DNA of 64,000 bases. Origin: Roseburia sp. 499. GTDB lineage: Bacteria; Bacillota; Clostridia; Lachnospirales; Lachnospiraceae. The notes under the pieces are model-generated. The model searched no databases, was not told the origin of the DNA, and was given only the letters and a program-made list of their open reading frames with translations. Every line of letters starts with the position of its first letter. Within the stretch, counting starts at the first letter, position 1. Below are positions 45,992 to 54,718 of the stretch, piece after piece. The position numbers and the translations under genes were made by a program. Location: contig NZ_CP135164.1 of the NCBI RefSeq assembly GCF_001940225.2, forward strand, positions 1,798,001-1,862,000, written 5' to 3'.

Positions 45992-47647
45992 CTATTCTTC
46001 TATGATAAGAATGGTTCCTTCATTCCCATTTGGTACCGGCTCACTTAAAACACCGGATTTCATTCCTTCTTCGATTAACATTCCAATCATCTGCGCGCCA
46101 ACCATAGCTACCATCATTTTATAATCAGAAAGCAAATGTTTTGGCACAATTTTCTTTATCTTTTTTGCAAGATTTCTGTGTGCTTCTTCCAAGATTGCCT
46201 CATTCTTTCCTATAAATTTCTCGGCAATCTTCTTCATTTGTTCATGGGTCTTCTTTGGCACCGTTACAATGCCGGGATATAATATATCATCCTTTCTCAC
46301 CAAATACCCATCGGCAATTGCCTTCGCCGCATGCTCTTTTTCTTTTTCTGTAAGACTTTTCACCGGAAGACCTTTTGCTGCCCGTATGGTCAGAAGTAAC
46401 TTTTGATTCATTGCAATATTTTCTCCACAATGAAACTTTGCTTTCACACGTTTCCCATAAATATTTAGAAAATTTACTTTCTGATAACCACAAACATTTC
46501 GCGCCTCAATTTCATCTGATCCATAAAGCAATCCTTGCATCTCTTCTTCCTCTCGTTTTCGTTTCGATGCAATTCCCATAGCAATATACGATTTGTTTTC
46601 AACGATAACATCCTGAAAAAATTCTTTTTCCATTATATCAATATACTTCTGTTGCATGATTTGCACTACAAACCAGGTAATCATCGTCCAAAAAATATAC
46701 GGCAGTTCAAATTTTTGTCCCCAATATTCTAGTTTTAAAATCTCTTCTCCATGTACCTTTAAAAAATCTTTTAGCTGCCCTGCCATCTTGTTAATTTCGT
46801 GTTCCACACTATTTAATATTTCCTGTGCTTCTTCTTCCTTCAAAACTATAATGTTTGATATGTATTGGTCTTTTCCAACTTTTTTCACCAACCCATATGT
46901 ACCATTTTCCCCTTTACAAAGAATTTCCAGTTCATCCTCTATATAGACCAAAGGCACTCCTAATTTTTTTGCAAAATCCATCGGACGGCATTCCTTTTTC
47001 CTGCACAAATACAGCACCATCTGGGATAACACGCGTTCTGCCTTTGAAGAAGGATCATTTCCTACAGGGTTCCCGGTTCCCTCAAAATTAATATAAACAG
47101 GTTTTAATAATACCGGCATTTCGTTTTCCTCTCTTTGTTCTATTTCACTCTTTATGGTATTTCTGGCTGCAAACAATCTTTGTTTTACGGTAGTCTCTGA
47201 AATTCCAAGGTTTTCTGCAATCTCAGAAATCTTCTTTTCCTCCAGATAATACTGAACCATTACCTCCCGGTATATCTTTCCCAGAAAGGCAATCCGGCGT
47301 ATAATATCTTCCATCTGTTCCTTTTCCTGATTATCTGTCAGATACTCTTCCACCGGATTCACCTGAATCAGCGGAAGTTGTTCAAATTCCTCCTGAGTTA
47401 CAACCAGCGTCTGCTGCTTTCTTCTTTTCTCACAGAAATCCGCATAAACATTGTGAGCCACCCTCCAACAAAAAGGCTCAAACTTTTCAATTTTGCTACC
47501 TCGTTGGATAGACTTCACCAGTTGTACCATAATCTCTGAGCACAAATCCTCTGCCTCATGATGATTCTGACATCTGGCATAGGAAAATCCATAGAGTTTT
47601 TCCAGTAATTCCTGATTTAACCTCTCTAATAATTCTTTCGTATGCAT
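45992..47647 (-). CDS. Sigma-70 family factor with a long C-terminal extension
   Basis: The 551-residue protein begins with an ECF-like sigma module of about 170 residues: region 2 (GFSYARCQNHHEAEDLCSEI, with WRVAHNVYADFCEKR) and region 4 (KISEIAENLGISETTVKQRLFAARN). The remaining 370 residues include a second helix-turn-helix-like segment (CRPMDFAKKLGVPLVYIEDEL, about 218-240), a short hydrophobic stretch (YIFWTMITWFVVQIM) and a helical tail. ECF factors are normally about 180-200 residues, so this extension may replace an anti-sigma factor. No anti-sigma gene is adjacent; two ABC exporter genes follow. Confidence 0.85.
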   Translation of the reverse strand: MHTKELLERLNQELLEKLYGFSYARCQNHHEAEDLCSEIMVQLVKSIQRGSKIEKFEPFCWRVAHNVYADFCEKRRKQQTLVVTQEEFEQLPLIQVNPVEEYLTDNQEKEQMEDIIRRIAFLGKIYREVMVQYYLEEKKISEIAENLGISETTVKQRLFAARNTIKSEIEQREENEMPVLLKPVYINFEGTGNPVGNDPSSKAERVLSQMVLYLCRKKECRPMDFAKKLGVPLVYIEDELEILCKGENGTYGLVKKVGKDQYISNIIVLKEEEAQEILNSVEHEINKMAGQLKDFLKVHGEEILKLEYWGQKFELPYIFWTMITWFVVQIMQQKYIDIMEKEFFQDVIVENKSYIAMGIASKRKREEEEMQGLLYGSDEIEARNVCGYQKVNFLNIYGKRVKAKFHCGENIAMNQKLLLTIRAAKGLPVKSLTEKEKEHAAKAIADGYLVRKDDILYPGIVTVPKKTHEQMKKIAEKFIGKNEAILEEAHRNLAKKIKKIVPKHLLSDYKMMVAMVGAQMIGMLIEEGMKSGVLSEPVPNGNEGTILIIEE

Positions 47648-47728
47648 ACTTTTTCTTCCTAAAAATATTTTTCACACTTATATAGTCGGTATTTTTTCCA
47701 ATTGGTTAGGTGAAATATAAAAAAAGAT

Positions 47729-47757
47729 GAAAAAATGTTTGCATCCTCGCATTTTTC
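47729..47757 (-). terminator. Terminator after the PpiC gene
   Basis: GAAAAATG and CATTTTTTC (minus-strand reading) form a stem with a 12-base loop and a T-rich tail, about 13 bases beyond the PpiC stop. The loop is long, so strength is uncertain. The leader of the sigma gene begins beyond it. Confidence 0.5.
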
Positions 47758-47769
47758 CACCTTTTTTTA

Positions 47770-48759
47770 CTACCAGTTGCAATATTTTTCGTAAGTTTTA
47801 AAGAAACTATCTGTGGTAATCTCTTTATCCGTTTCTATCTCTACTTCTTCCCAGACTTCTTCATTGAACTCAGCAGGAAGTTCCTCTAAAAACTCACTAT
47901 AGACATCATCAAATGCTTCTTTTCTCCGCTGTTCCAAAATCACAGATTTATTAGCATCTGTCAATTCCTGATTATAGTTATTGATACATTTAATGAAATA
48001 CCAACCATTATCTGCTGCAATTTTTCCGCTTATCTGTTCGTTTTCCAAGGAAAATACTACTTCTTCCACTTCCTTTGGCACATCATTTCTTCCGAAAGCG
48101 ACTTCTATCTCAGAAGCCTCATTGTAAGTCCCCGCCAGAGACATAAAATCGACTCCACTATTAATCTGATTTTGAATTTCATTTGCCTTATTCTCATCTG
48201 TAACATAAATCCGGGCGGCTTCCATCACTCTCGCATCATCATCACTAACCTCTGCATTAACGTCTCCTGTCAGAAAAGTATACAGCTTATTTGCCAGACC
48301 ATATCGACTATACAATTTTTCAATATCGCTTTCTGACACATGCATGTATTCCTTTTCGGTATCATTCAAAGAATCATAGTAAGCCTTCGCTGCTTCTTTT
48401 ACTTTTGACTGCTCCTCTTCCGTTAAAGAAATCTCCTTTTCTGCTGCCAGAAAATCCATTGCCATAATCTGCGCAAGCTGGGATACTGTAATATCCTTTA
48501 CATAGCTCTCTAACTCATTATTTTTAAACTTATGCTTCCAAAGGTTCACGCCATACATATTTGCATAAATATTCTGATAGTTTGCAAGAAATACTCTTGC
48601 CTCAGACAGCGTACACACTTCATCCTTTATCTTAAATACTTCATTTCCACTAAAACCGGAATTTACCACAACCTCAGTATTTCCCAGCTTACAACCGCTG
48701 ACTGTCATACTCATAAGAAGTACTACCGCCAATGCTCTTGCTTTGTTCTTTCTTCTCAT
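47770..48759 (-). CDS. PpiC/SurA-type peptidyl-prolyl isomerase lipoprotein
   Basis: This 329-residue predicted lipoprotein (lipobox VSGC, Cys 23) has a SurA-like N-terminal helical chaperone domain and a parvulin-type domain at about 190-270 (ARIYVTDENKANEIQNQI, SGVDFMSLAGTYNEASEIEVAFGRNDVPKEVEEVVFSL). It resembles PrsA-type extracytoplasmic foldases, which help exported proteins fold outside the membrane. The parvulin motif is partly divergent, so the isomerase activity is not certain. It lies 18 bases downstream of the FAD oxidoreductase. GGGAGAGG precedes the ATG. Confidence 0.85.
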   Translation of the reverse strand: MRRKNKARALAVVLLMSMTVSGCKLGNTEVVVNSGFSGNEVFKIKDEVCTLSEARVFLANYQNIYANMYGVNLWKHKFKNNELESYVKDITVSQLAQIMAMDFLAAEKEISLTEEEQSKVKEAAKAYYDSLNDTEKEYMHVSESDIEKLYSRYGLANKLYTFLTGDVNAEVSDDDARVMEAARIYVTDENKANEIQNQINSGVDFMSLAGTYNEASEIEVAFGRNDVPKEVEEVVFSLENEQISGKIAADNGWYFIKCINNYNQELTDANKSVILEQRRKEAFDDVYSEFLEELPAEFNEEVWEEVEIETDKEITTDSFFKTYEKYCNW

Positions 48760-48777
48760 TCGCCTCTCCCGTTTCTT

Positions 48778-50178
48778 TTACTTTTCCATTTTTGCCAAAA
48801 TACTTCTTGCCACACTGATTCCATTAGCAGATGCCTGCTGCAGACCTCTCGTAACAGAAGCTCCATCTCCAATGGCACGCAGTCCTTTTACATTTGTTTC
48901 AAAGTCTTTGTTTACCACTACTTTGTTTGAATAAAATTTCACTTCCACTCCATACAGCAAGGTCTCATCACTGGCAATTCCCGGTGTCACCTTATCCAGT
49001 GCCATAATCATCTCTTCAATATCTACCATAATACGATGTGGAAATACCAAAGATAAGTCTCCCGGTACTGCATCTTTCAATGTAGGAATTAAATTATTCC
49101 GGCAAAGACGTTCTTCTGTGGTTCTTCTTCCTCTTCGAAAATCTCCAAAAGTTTGCACCAGTATTTTTCCATCACAAAGCATGTTAGACAACTGTGCAAT
49201 CTGTTTTCCATACTCAATCGGCGTCTTAAATGGTTTTGTAAAATTCTTGGATACCAATAATGCAAAATTGGTATTATTGGTCTTTAAATCCTGTGACTTG
49301 TACGCGTGACCATTTACCACTGCAAGACCGTTGTCATAATATTCAGTCGCCACCTCACCGGACGGATTCGTACAAAAGGTTCTAACTTTATCATCAAAAG
49401 TAGGCGTATGATAAACCAACTTGGCTTCATACAAATTCTTATTTAGAAATTCCATAATTTCATCACGGACTTCTACTCTTACTCCAATGTCCACCGTTCC
49501 TACCTTTGTTTCAATCTCATTTTCTTTACATACATGGCTGAACCAGTCAGCACCTTCTCGGCCTACCGCACAAATAACCTCGTTTGCAAAATAAGTTTCA
49601 CCCTGTTCTGTAATAACGCCTTTTGCTTCTCCATTTTCAACTATTAGCCGCTGCACCATAGTACGAAACTTCATCTCTACTCCATGCTCTAACAAATATT
49701 CCTGTAAACGGCTGTATATTTTATAGCCCTCTTCTGTACCAAGATGACGAATAGGACATTCTATCAGTTTTAAATTCGCATTGATGGCTTTTCTACGGAT
49801 TTCACGAATTTCCGTTTCCTTATCCACACCATAGACCTTAGCATCTGCACCAAACTTCAGATAAATATCGTCCGACTCATGAATCAAATCCACCGTTTCT
49901 TCATATCCTAAAATCTCAGGCAGATTTCCTCCCACATCCGGGGAAAGGGAAAGTTTTCCATCCGAAAATGCTCCTGCCCCAGCAAATCCTGTTGTAATAG
50001 AACACGGTTGACATCCCACGCATACCTTAGTCTTACGCTTCGGACATTGACGTTCTTCTATTCTTCTCCCCTTTTCTATCATCAAAACCTTTAAATCCGG
50101 TTTTTTATTCATGAGCTCATAAGCGCAGAAAATTCCGGACGGACCTGCACCTACAATAATAATGTCATATTCTCTCAT
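48778..50178 (-). CDS. FAD-dependent oxidoreductase
   Basis: The 466-residue flavoprotein has the dinucleotide-binding motif IIVGAGPSGIFCAYEL (residues 7-22) and a C-terminal FAD motif GLRAIGDGASVTRGLQQA. CPKRKTKVCVGCQPC near residue 44 is cysteine-rich and could carry a metal or redox site. It belongs to the COG2509-type uncharacterised FAD-dependent dehydrogenases common in Clostridia. Substrate is unknown. AGGAG lies 7 bases before the ATG. It follows the small unknown gene by 10 bases. Confidence 0.88.
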   Translation of the reverse strand: MREYDIIIVGAGPSGIFCAYELMNKKPDLKVLMIEKGRRIEERQCPKRKTKVCVGCQPCSITTGFAGAGAFSDGKLSLSPDVGGNLPEILGYEETVDLIHESDDIYLKFGADAKVYGVDKETEIREIRRKAINANLKLIECPIRHLGTEEGYKIYSRLQEYLLEHGVEMKFRTMVQRLIVENGEAKGVITEQGETYFANEVICAVGREGADWFSHVCKENEIETKVGTVDIGVRVEVRDEIMEFLNKNLYEAKLVYHTPTFDDKVRTFCTNPSGEVATEYYDNGLAVVNGHAYKSQDLKTNNTNFALLVSKNFTKPFKTPIEYGKQIAQLSNMLCDGKILVQTFGDFRRGRRTTEERLCRNNLIPTLKDAVPGDLSLVFPHRIMVDIEEMIMALDKVTPGIASDETLLYGVEVKFYSNKVVVNKDFETNVKGLRAIGDGASVTRGLQQASANGISVARSILAKMEK

Positions 50179-50188
50179 AGCGATTCTC

Positions 50189-50452
50189 CTATCCTTCGAC
50201 TACCAGAAATCTGCCATCCGGCAGAGCAAATACCTCCGCAGCTTCTTTCAGCTCCTCATTGCTCAGCTCTCCAATATCGGCTCCTTCATCTTCAAAAAAA
50301 GCTCTGACTTCCTTTATATTTTTACATACTACTGCCATGCAGTCTTCTAAAAACTCTTCTGCCTCTTCTATATCTTCCAAAATATTCTTTCCAAAAAGCT
50401 GTGATTGATGCTCAAAAAAATACGTTACACATTCTTTATCGTATTGGTTCAT
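50189..50452 (-). CDS. Small acidic protein of unknown function
   Basis: This 87-residue, strongly acidic protein (MNQYDKECVTYFFEHQ...) is predicted mainly helical and ends in ALPDGRFLVVEG. No domain is recognised. It has no signal or membrane segment. The ATG at 50452 has GAGGAGG seven bases upstream; the frame opens seven codons earlier. It sits between maf and the FAD oxidoreductase in a co-directional cluster, and the good ribosome site and codon use support it as a real gene. Confidence 0.75.
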   Translation of the reverse strand: MNQYDKECVTYFFEHQSQLFGKNILEDIEEAEEFLEDCMAVVCKNIKEVRAFFEDEGADIGELSNEELKEAAEVFALPDGRFLVVEG

Positions 50453-50515
50453 GAGAAAACCTCCTCTTAACATTCATTCTCAATTGCATTCGCTCATTCT
50501 ATGATAGTATGAATT

Positions 50516-51106
50516 CTATAAAATTTCAATGCCTGATTTTACCAGATTCTGGTACACCAATGCTACCGGGAGTCCTACTACATTATTATAGTCTCCCGTA
50601 ATCTTTTCTATATAAATGGCACACTTGCCCTGAATCCCATAGGCTCCTGCCTTATCCATAGGCTCTCCGGTTGCCACATATGCCTGAATCTGCTGTTCTG
50701 TCATTTGATACATCGTTACCTTTGTTTCTGCGAAAAAAGACTGTTTTTCACTTTTCCCGTTCCTTTTTATGATAAGTGTCACTCCGGTGAATACACTATG
50801 GGTATTACCGGAAAGCATCTGAAGCATTCTGACCGCATCTGCTTCATCCTTCGGCTTTCCAAGAATCTTATTTTCATATGCCACTACTGTATCTGCACCT
50901 AAAATCACAATCTCCGATTCTTCCTCATAATGCCCAGCCACTTCTTCCGCCTTTTGAGCAGAAAGCTCCATCACTACCTGCTCCGGTATAGTGCTTGTAA
51001 TAACCTCTTCTCCCTTTGCCGGAAGTATTTCAAATTCTGCTCCAATCTGTTCTAATAATTCTTTTCTCCGGGGCGAACCGGAGGCTAAAATCAATCTGCT
51101 CTTCAT
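50516..51106 (-). CDS. maf: Maf-type nucleotide pyrophosphatase
   Basis: This 196-residue Maf/YceF/YhdE protein has SGSPRRKELLEQIG at the N-terminus, the ILGADTVV motif, KPKDEADA and the GAYGIQGKCA signature. Maf proteins hydrolyse non-canonical or pyrimidine nucleoside triphosphates and can inhibit septation. Residues deciding between dTTP/UTP and 7-methyl-GTP forms were not resolved by reading. It is 26 bases downstream of addA and may belong to the same unit. Confidence 0.95.
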   Translation of the reverse strand: MKSRLILASGSPRRKELLEQIGAEFEILPAKGEEVITSTIPEQVVMELSAQKAEEVAGHYEEESEIVILGADTVVAYENKILGKPKDEADAVRMLQMLSGNTHSVFTGVTLIIKRNGKSEKQSFFAETKVTMYQMTEQQIQAYVATGEPMDKAGAYGIQGKCAIYIEKITGDYNNVVGLPVALVYQNLVKSGIEIL

Positions 51107-51132
51107 CTGTTCAATCCTCTATACTTTATTTT

Positions 51133-54100
51133 TTATAACTCCACTACCTGATTGAGACAAAAAGAATATAACAACTGTTCCTTCACTCGTTTTCCGGTAG
51201 CTCTTTCTATAGCACACTTATATAACTCAATTTGTGCCCGATATCGTTCTGCCAGTTCTTGCCCTGTTTTGACTCTGTCTGTCTTATAATCCAGTAACAC
51301 CATTTCACCATCTTCTTCAAAAAATACGTCGATGATTCCCTGAATCAGTACCATTTCTTCACTTTCAGAATGCTCTAGCACATCCTTTGCTGTTTCTCCC
51401 ATAACAAAAGGCTTCTCCCGGTAAAGTTTCCCATTCTTTGCTGCCTGCTGCATCCGTTTTGCCAAAGTACTTTCCAAAAAGGTACGCAAGGTCTTTTTAT
51501 TTACCAACTCTATCATTTCCGCCTCTACCAGTTTTTCCGCCTGCATCTGTTCCAACTGGTTCTCTAATTCTACGGATTCTTTCGTAAAATCATAGCACTC
51601 CAGAATTCTATGCATAGCGGTTCCTCGTTTTGCACCTTGATTTTCCTCTTGAATCCCTTCCATAAAAGCAGGTATATAATGCTCCATTTCTTGCTCTGTT
51701 ATGTTTTTATGCTCAGTGTCCATGGTCTCTTCTGCCATAATTCTATCCAGTGCCCGGTGCTTAATCTCAGACACGGAAACCTTTGTCTTCATATCCTCCT
51801 CTTCTTCAAAGGGATACTGATAAGAAAGTCGTTTTTCTATCTGCTCTGCCTGAATCTCATCCCGCTGCTGCAACTTTGTCAATACTTCCAACTGACTTAA
51901 GGTTTCTTTTACTGTCTGCTGCTGTTCCTGCTGCTCTAATTCCTGTTGTTTTAAAATAGTGATGGGATATTTCTCCCCATAACACAGAAATGCCGGCAAT
52001 AAAAAACCGAAAAAGGTATTTGTCCCAAGTCTGGTCAAAAAGCTTAAGAATCCATCCTCCATAACCGCTGGTATCATACCCGAAATCTTTTCTTCCGCCT
52101 TCTTCATGGTTCCGGTCAGTATCAGTTTTTCCTTGGCACGAGTCATTGCTACATAAAGAACACGCAGTTCTTCTCCGGTATTCTCCATTCCCGTCTTTCT
52201 TGCCAAGAACTGTCTTGTAATACCGGGTGTCTTCACTCTCCGCTCTACATCCAGATAATCCATGCCAATTCCAAGCTGCGGATGAAGCACTACCTTTTCC
52301 CTAATATCTTGTGTGTTGAACATTTTTCCCAAACCGGACACAAATACCACCGGGAATTCCAATCCTTTACTCTTATGAATACTCATAATCTGTACCATGT
52401 TTTCCTGCTCACTGGTATCTGCCAAAGCAAAATCCACATCATACTTCTGTAACTGTTCCATGTATCGAATAAAATGAAACAATCCCCGATAGCTGGTATT
52501 TTCATAAGCAATGGCTTTTTCAATTAACATCTCCAGATTCGCCTTTTTCACTTCTCCCCCTGGTAAAGCATAGACATATGCCATATATCCTGTTTCTTCT
52601 AATATCTGATAAAGAAGTTCATGGATAGGGGTATAACTGATTTTCCACCGATACTTTTCCATGATTTCCAGAAAATACGCCAATTTCTCCTGCTTTTCAA
52701 TCGGAAACGCCGTCTGTTGTATCGCTTCCGTCTCATGATACTGTAACACTGCTTCATAGAACTTTTTGTCCGGAAATTCTGTTCGTATTATAGCCAACTC
52801 TTCTCCGGTAAGCCCTACAATCGGGGAGGTCAATACTGCTGCCATAGGAATATCCTGTCTTGGATTATCCAATACCCGCAATAAATTCAACGCTGTCTGT
52901 ACTTCCATCGCGGAAAAATATCCTGTTCCGGTAGTTGCTTTTGCAGGAATTCCCATTTCTCCCAGTATTTTCACAAAAGTATCAGACCATCCCGTAAGAC
53001 TACGCAGTAAAATTACCATATCGGAATACTTCGCCTTGCGTAAGTTTCCTGTTTCTTTATCTGTAACCAATTGATGCTCCAAAAACTGTTTTATTTTATT
53101 TCCAACTGCTTTTGCTTCCAGCTCCCGCTCTTTGATGTCCTGATTCTCTCCATCCGGTTCTACAACCAGAAGTTCGGTATCAAACATTCCATCTTCCGCC
53201 TCCGGAAACTCTGCTCCGGTATACAATGCCGCCTGCTTATCATATGTGATATTTCCAATATCTGTCTTCATAATTTTGTAGAATACGTCATTAACTGTTT
53301 CTAAGACCTGAGGACGGCTTCGGAAATTCATATGCAAGTCAATTTTCTGATTTTCACTATCTGTTGTCGTATATGTATTATACTTTTCCATGAAAAGCTC
53401 CGGTCTTGCCATACGAAATCGATAAATGCTCTGCTTTACGTCTCCTACCATAAACATGTTACTGCGGTTCTGTGCCTCTCCCGACACTGCCTTTAATATG
53501 GTCTCCTGCACATAATTGGAATCCTGATATTCGTCTATCATGATTTCCTCATAATTTTTTTGCAATTCTACTGCAGTTTTGCTGGGTTCCTTTGTCTCCT
53601 TATCTACCAGAATCTCCAATGCAAAATGCTCTAAATCATTAAAGTCCAGCATATTCTTTTCCCGCTTTTTTTCGGAAAAAGCCTTCTGAAAGGCAAGCGT
53701 CACTTCCACTAACATCGCTACAATAGGCGCATTTTTTTCAAGTTCTTCTATCATAATCTCCGGTGCCTGAAAGAAAAACTGTTCTGTAATTTTCTTTATA
53801 GACGCTTTTACTTCGTTTCGCAGTTTTTGCACCTGATCCTTTTTCATTGGATCACCGTCAAATTTTCTGGCCCCCGGAAGACGTCCAAAGGAAAATCCAC
53901 GAATTGCTTCGTAATACTGCTCATAGGTACTGCATGATGCAATCTGCCCCATTGCCGCCGCTTCCTGCTCCAACAAAGAAGTATACATCTGTGGACCATC
54001 TATTTCCATACTGATATTTCTGCACTTCTCCATCTGATATTTCCACTGGTTAGACAGTTCACTTAAGTAAGCTTCCAACTCCTTTGCCATCGGAAGCTCT

Positions 54101-54717
54101 TCAAATTCTGTAAAATTTTTCACCTGATAAGGCGCCTTACAATCCTCTAACCACTGCTCTACCCATGGATAACTCATGGCAAATTCATAGAGTTTTAAAA
54201 TAGCTTCTTTTAAGGGTTCGTCTGTTTTTCCTGTGGCAATGGTTTCGGAAAGTGCCAAAAATTCCGGCTGTGCCTTTTCATAATATTCTTCTAATACACC
54301 ATCTAATACATCACTTTTTAAAAGTTTGAGTTCTCCTTCCTCTGCCACCCGAAAGTCCGGGTCCAACTCAATCCGATGAAAATAGTTGCGGATAACATAA
54401 AGACAAAAGCTGTGAATCGTAGTAATCTGGGCATTGTGAAGCAATGTCTGCTGCTTTTGCAGATGTACATTTTCCGGTTCCTGCTCTAATGCTTTTTCAA
54501 TGGCTGCTCCAATACGTTCCCGCATTTCTGCTGCGGCTGCATTGGTAAAGGTCACAATTAAAAGACGATCAATATCAACCGGATGATTTTTATCCATAAT
54601 TTTCTGAATAATTCGTTCCACCAATACAGCGGTCTTACCGGAACCTGCTGCCGCAGATACAAGAAGATTTCTGTCTCTTAAGTCAATGACCTGTTGCTGT
54701 TCTGTTGTCCACTTCAT
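51133..54717 (-). CDS. addA: ATP-dependent helicase/nuclease subunit A
   Basis: The 1194-residue subunit has UvrD-type helicase motifs (Walker A SAAAGSGKTAVL at about 22, DEYQDSN, VGDVKQSIYRFR, HKSKGLEF) and a C-terminal RecB-type nuclease with LLDYKTDR at about 1148. With AddB it resects double-strand breaks to Chi-like sites for RecA loading, the Firmicute equivalent of RecBCD. Its ATG is 1 base from the addB stop, so translation is coupled. Normal length with no frameshift. Confidence 0.97.
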   Translation of the reverse strand: MKWTTEQQQVIDLRDRNLLVSAAAGSGKTAVLVERIIQKIMDKNHPVDIDRLLIVTFTNAAAAEMRERIGAAIEKALEQEPENVHLQKQQTLLHNAQITTIHSFCLYVIRNYFHRIELDPDFRVAEEGELKLLKSDVLDGVLEEYYEKAQPEFLALSETIATGKTDEPLKEAILKLYEFAMSYPWVEQWLEDCKAPYQVKNFTEFEELPMAKELEAYLSELSNQWKYQMEKCRNISMEIDGPQMYTSLLEQEAAAMGQIASCSTYEQYYEAIRGFSFGRLPGARKFDGDPMKKDQVQKLRNEVKASIKKITEQFFFQAPEIMIEELEKNAPIVAMLVEVTLAFQKAFSEKKREKNMLDFNDLEHFALEILVDKETKEPSKTAVELQKNYEEIMIDEYQDSNYVQETILKAVSGEAQNRSNMFMVGDVKQSIYRFRMARPELFMEKYNTYTTTDSENQKIDLHMNFRSRPQVLETVNDVFYKIMKTDIGNITYDKQAALYTGAEFPEAEDGMFDTELLVVEPDGENQDIKERELEAKAVGNKIKQFLEHQLVTDKETGNLRKAKYSDMVILLRSLTGWSDTFVKILGEMGIPAKATTGTGYFSAMEVQTALNLLRVLDNPRQDIPMAAVLTSPIVGLTGEELAIIRTEFPDKKFYEAVLQYHETEAIQQTAFPIEKQEKLAYFLEIMEKYRWKISYTPIHELLYQILEETGYMAYVYALPGGEVKKANLEMLIEKAIAYENTSYRGLFHFIRYMEQLQKYDVDFALADTSEQENMVQIMSIHKSKGLEFPVVFVSGLGKMFNTQDIREKVVLHPQLGIGMDYLDVERRVKTPGITRQFLARKTGMENTGEELRVLYVAMTRAKEKLILTGTMKKAEEKISGMIPAVMEDGFLSFLTRLGTNTFFGFLLPAFLCYGEKYPITILKQQELEQQEQQQTVKETLSQLEVLTKLQQRDEIQAEQIEKRLSYQYPFEEEEDMKTKVSVSEIKHRALDRIMAEETMDTEHKNITEQEMEHYIPAFMEGIQEENQGAKRGTAMHRILECYDFTKESVELENQLEQMQAEKLVEAEMIELVNKKTLRTFLESTLAKRMQQAAKNGKLYREKPFVMGETAKDVLEHSESEEMVLIQGIIDVFFEEDGEMVLLDYKTDRVKTGQELAERYRAQIELYKCAIERATGKRVKEQLLYSFCLNQVVEL

Positions 54718-54718
54718 C

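Noticed and set aside
47648..47769. Clear autoregulated ECF promoter in front of the sigma gene
   Set aside because: A CCAATTGG palindrome at 47698-47705 and AT-rich -10-like boxes are present, but the sigma's own recognition sequence is unknown and no pair could be defended.
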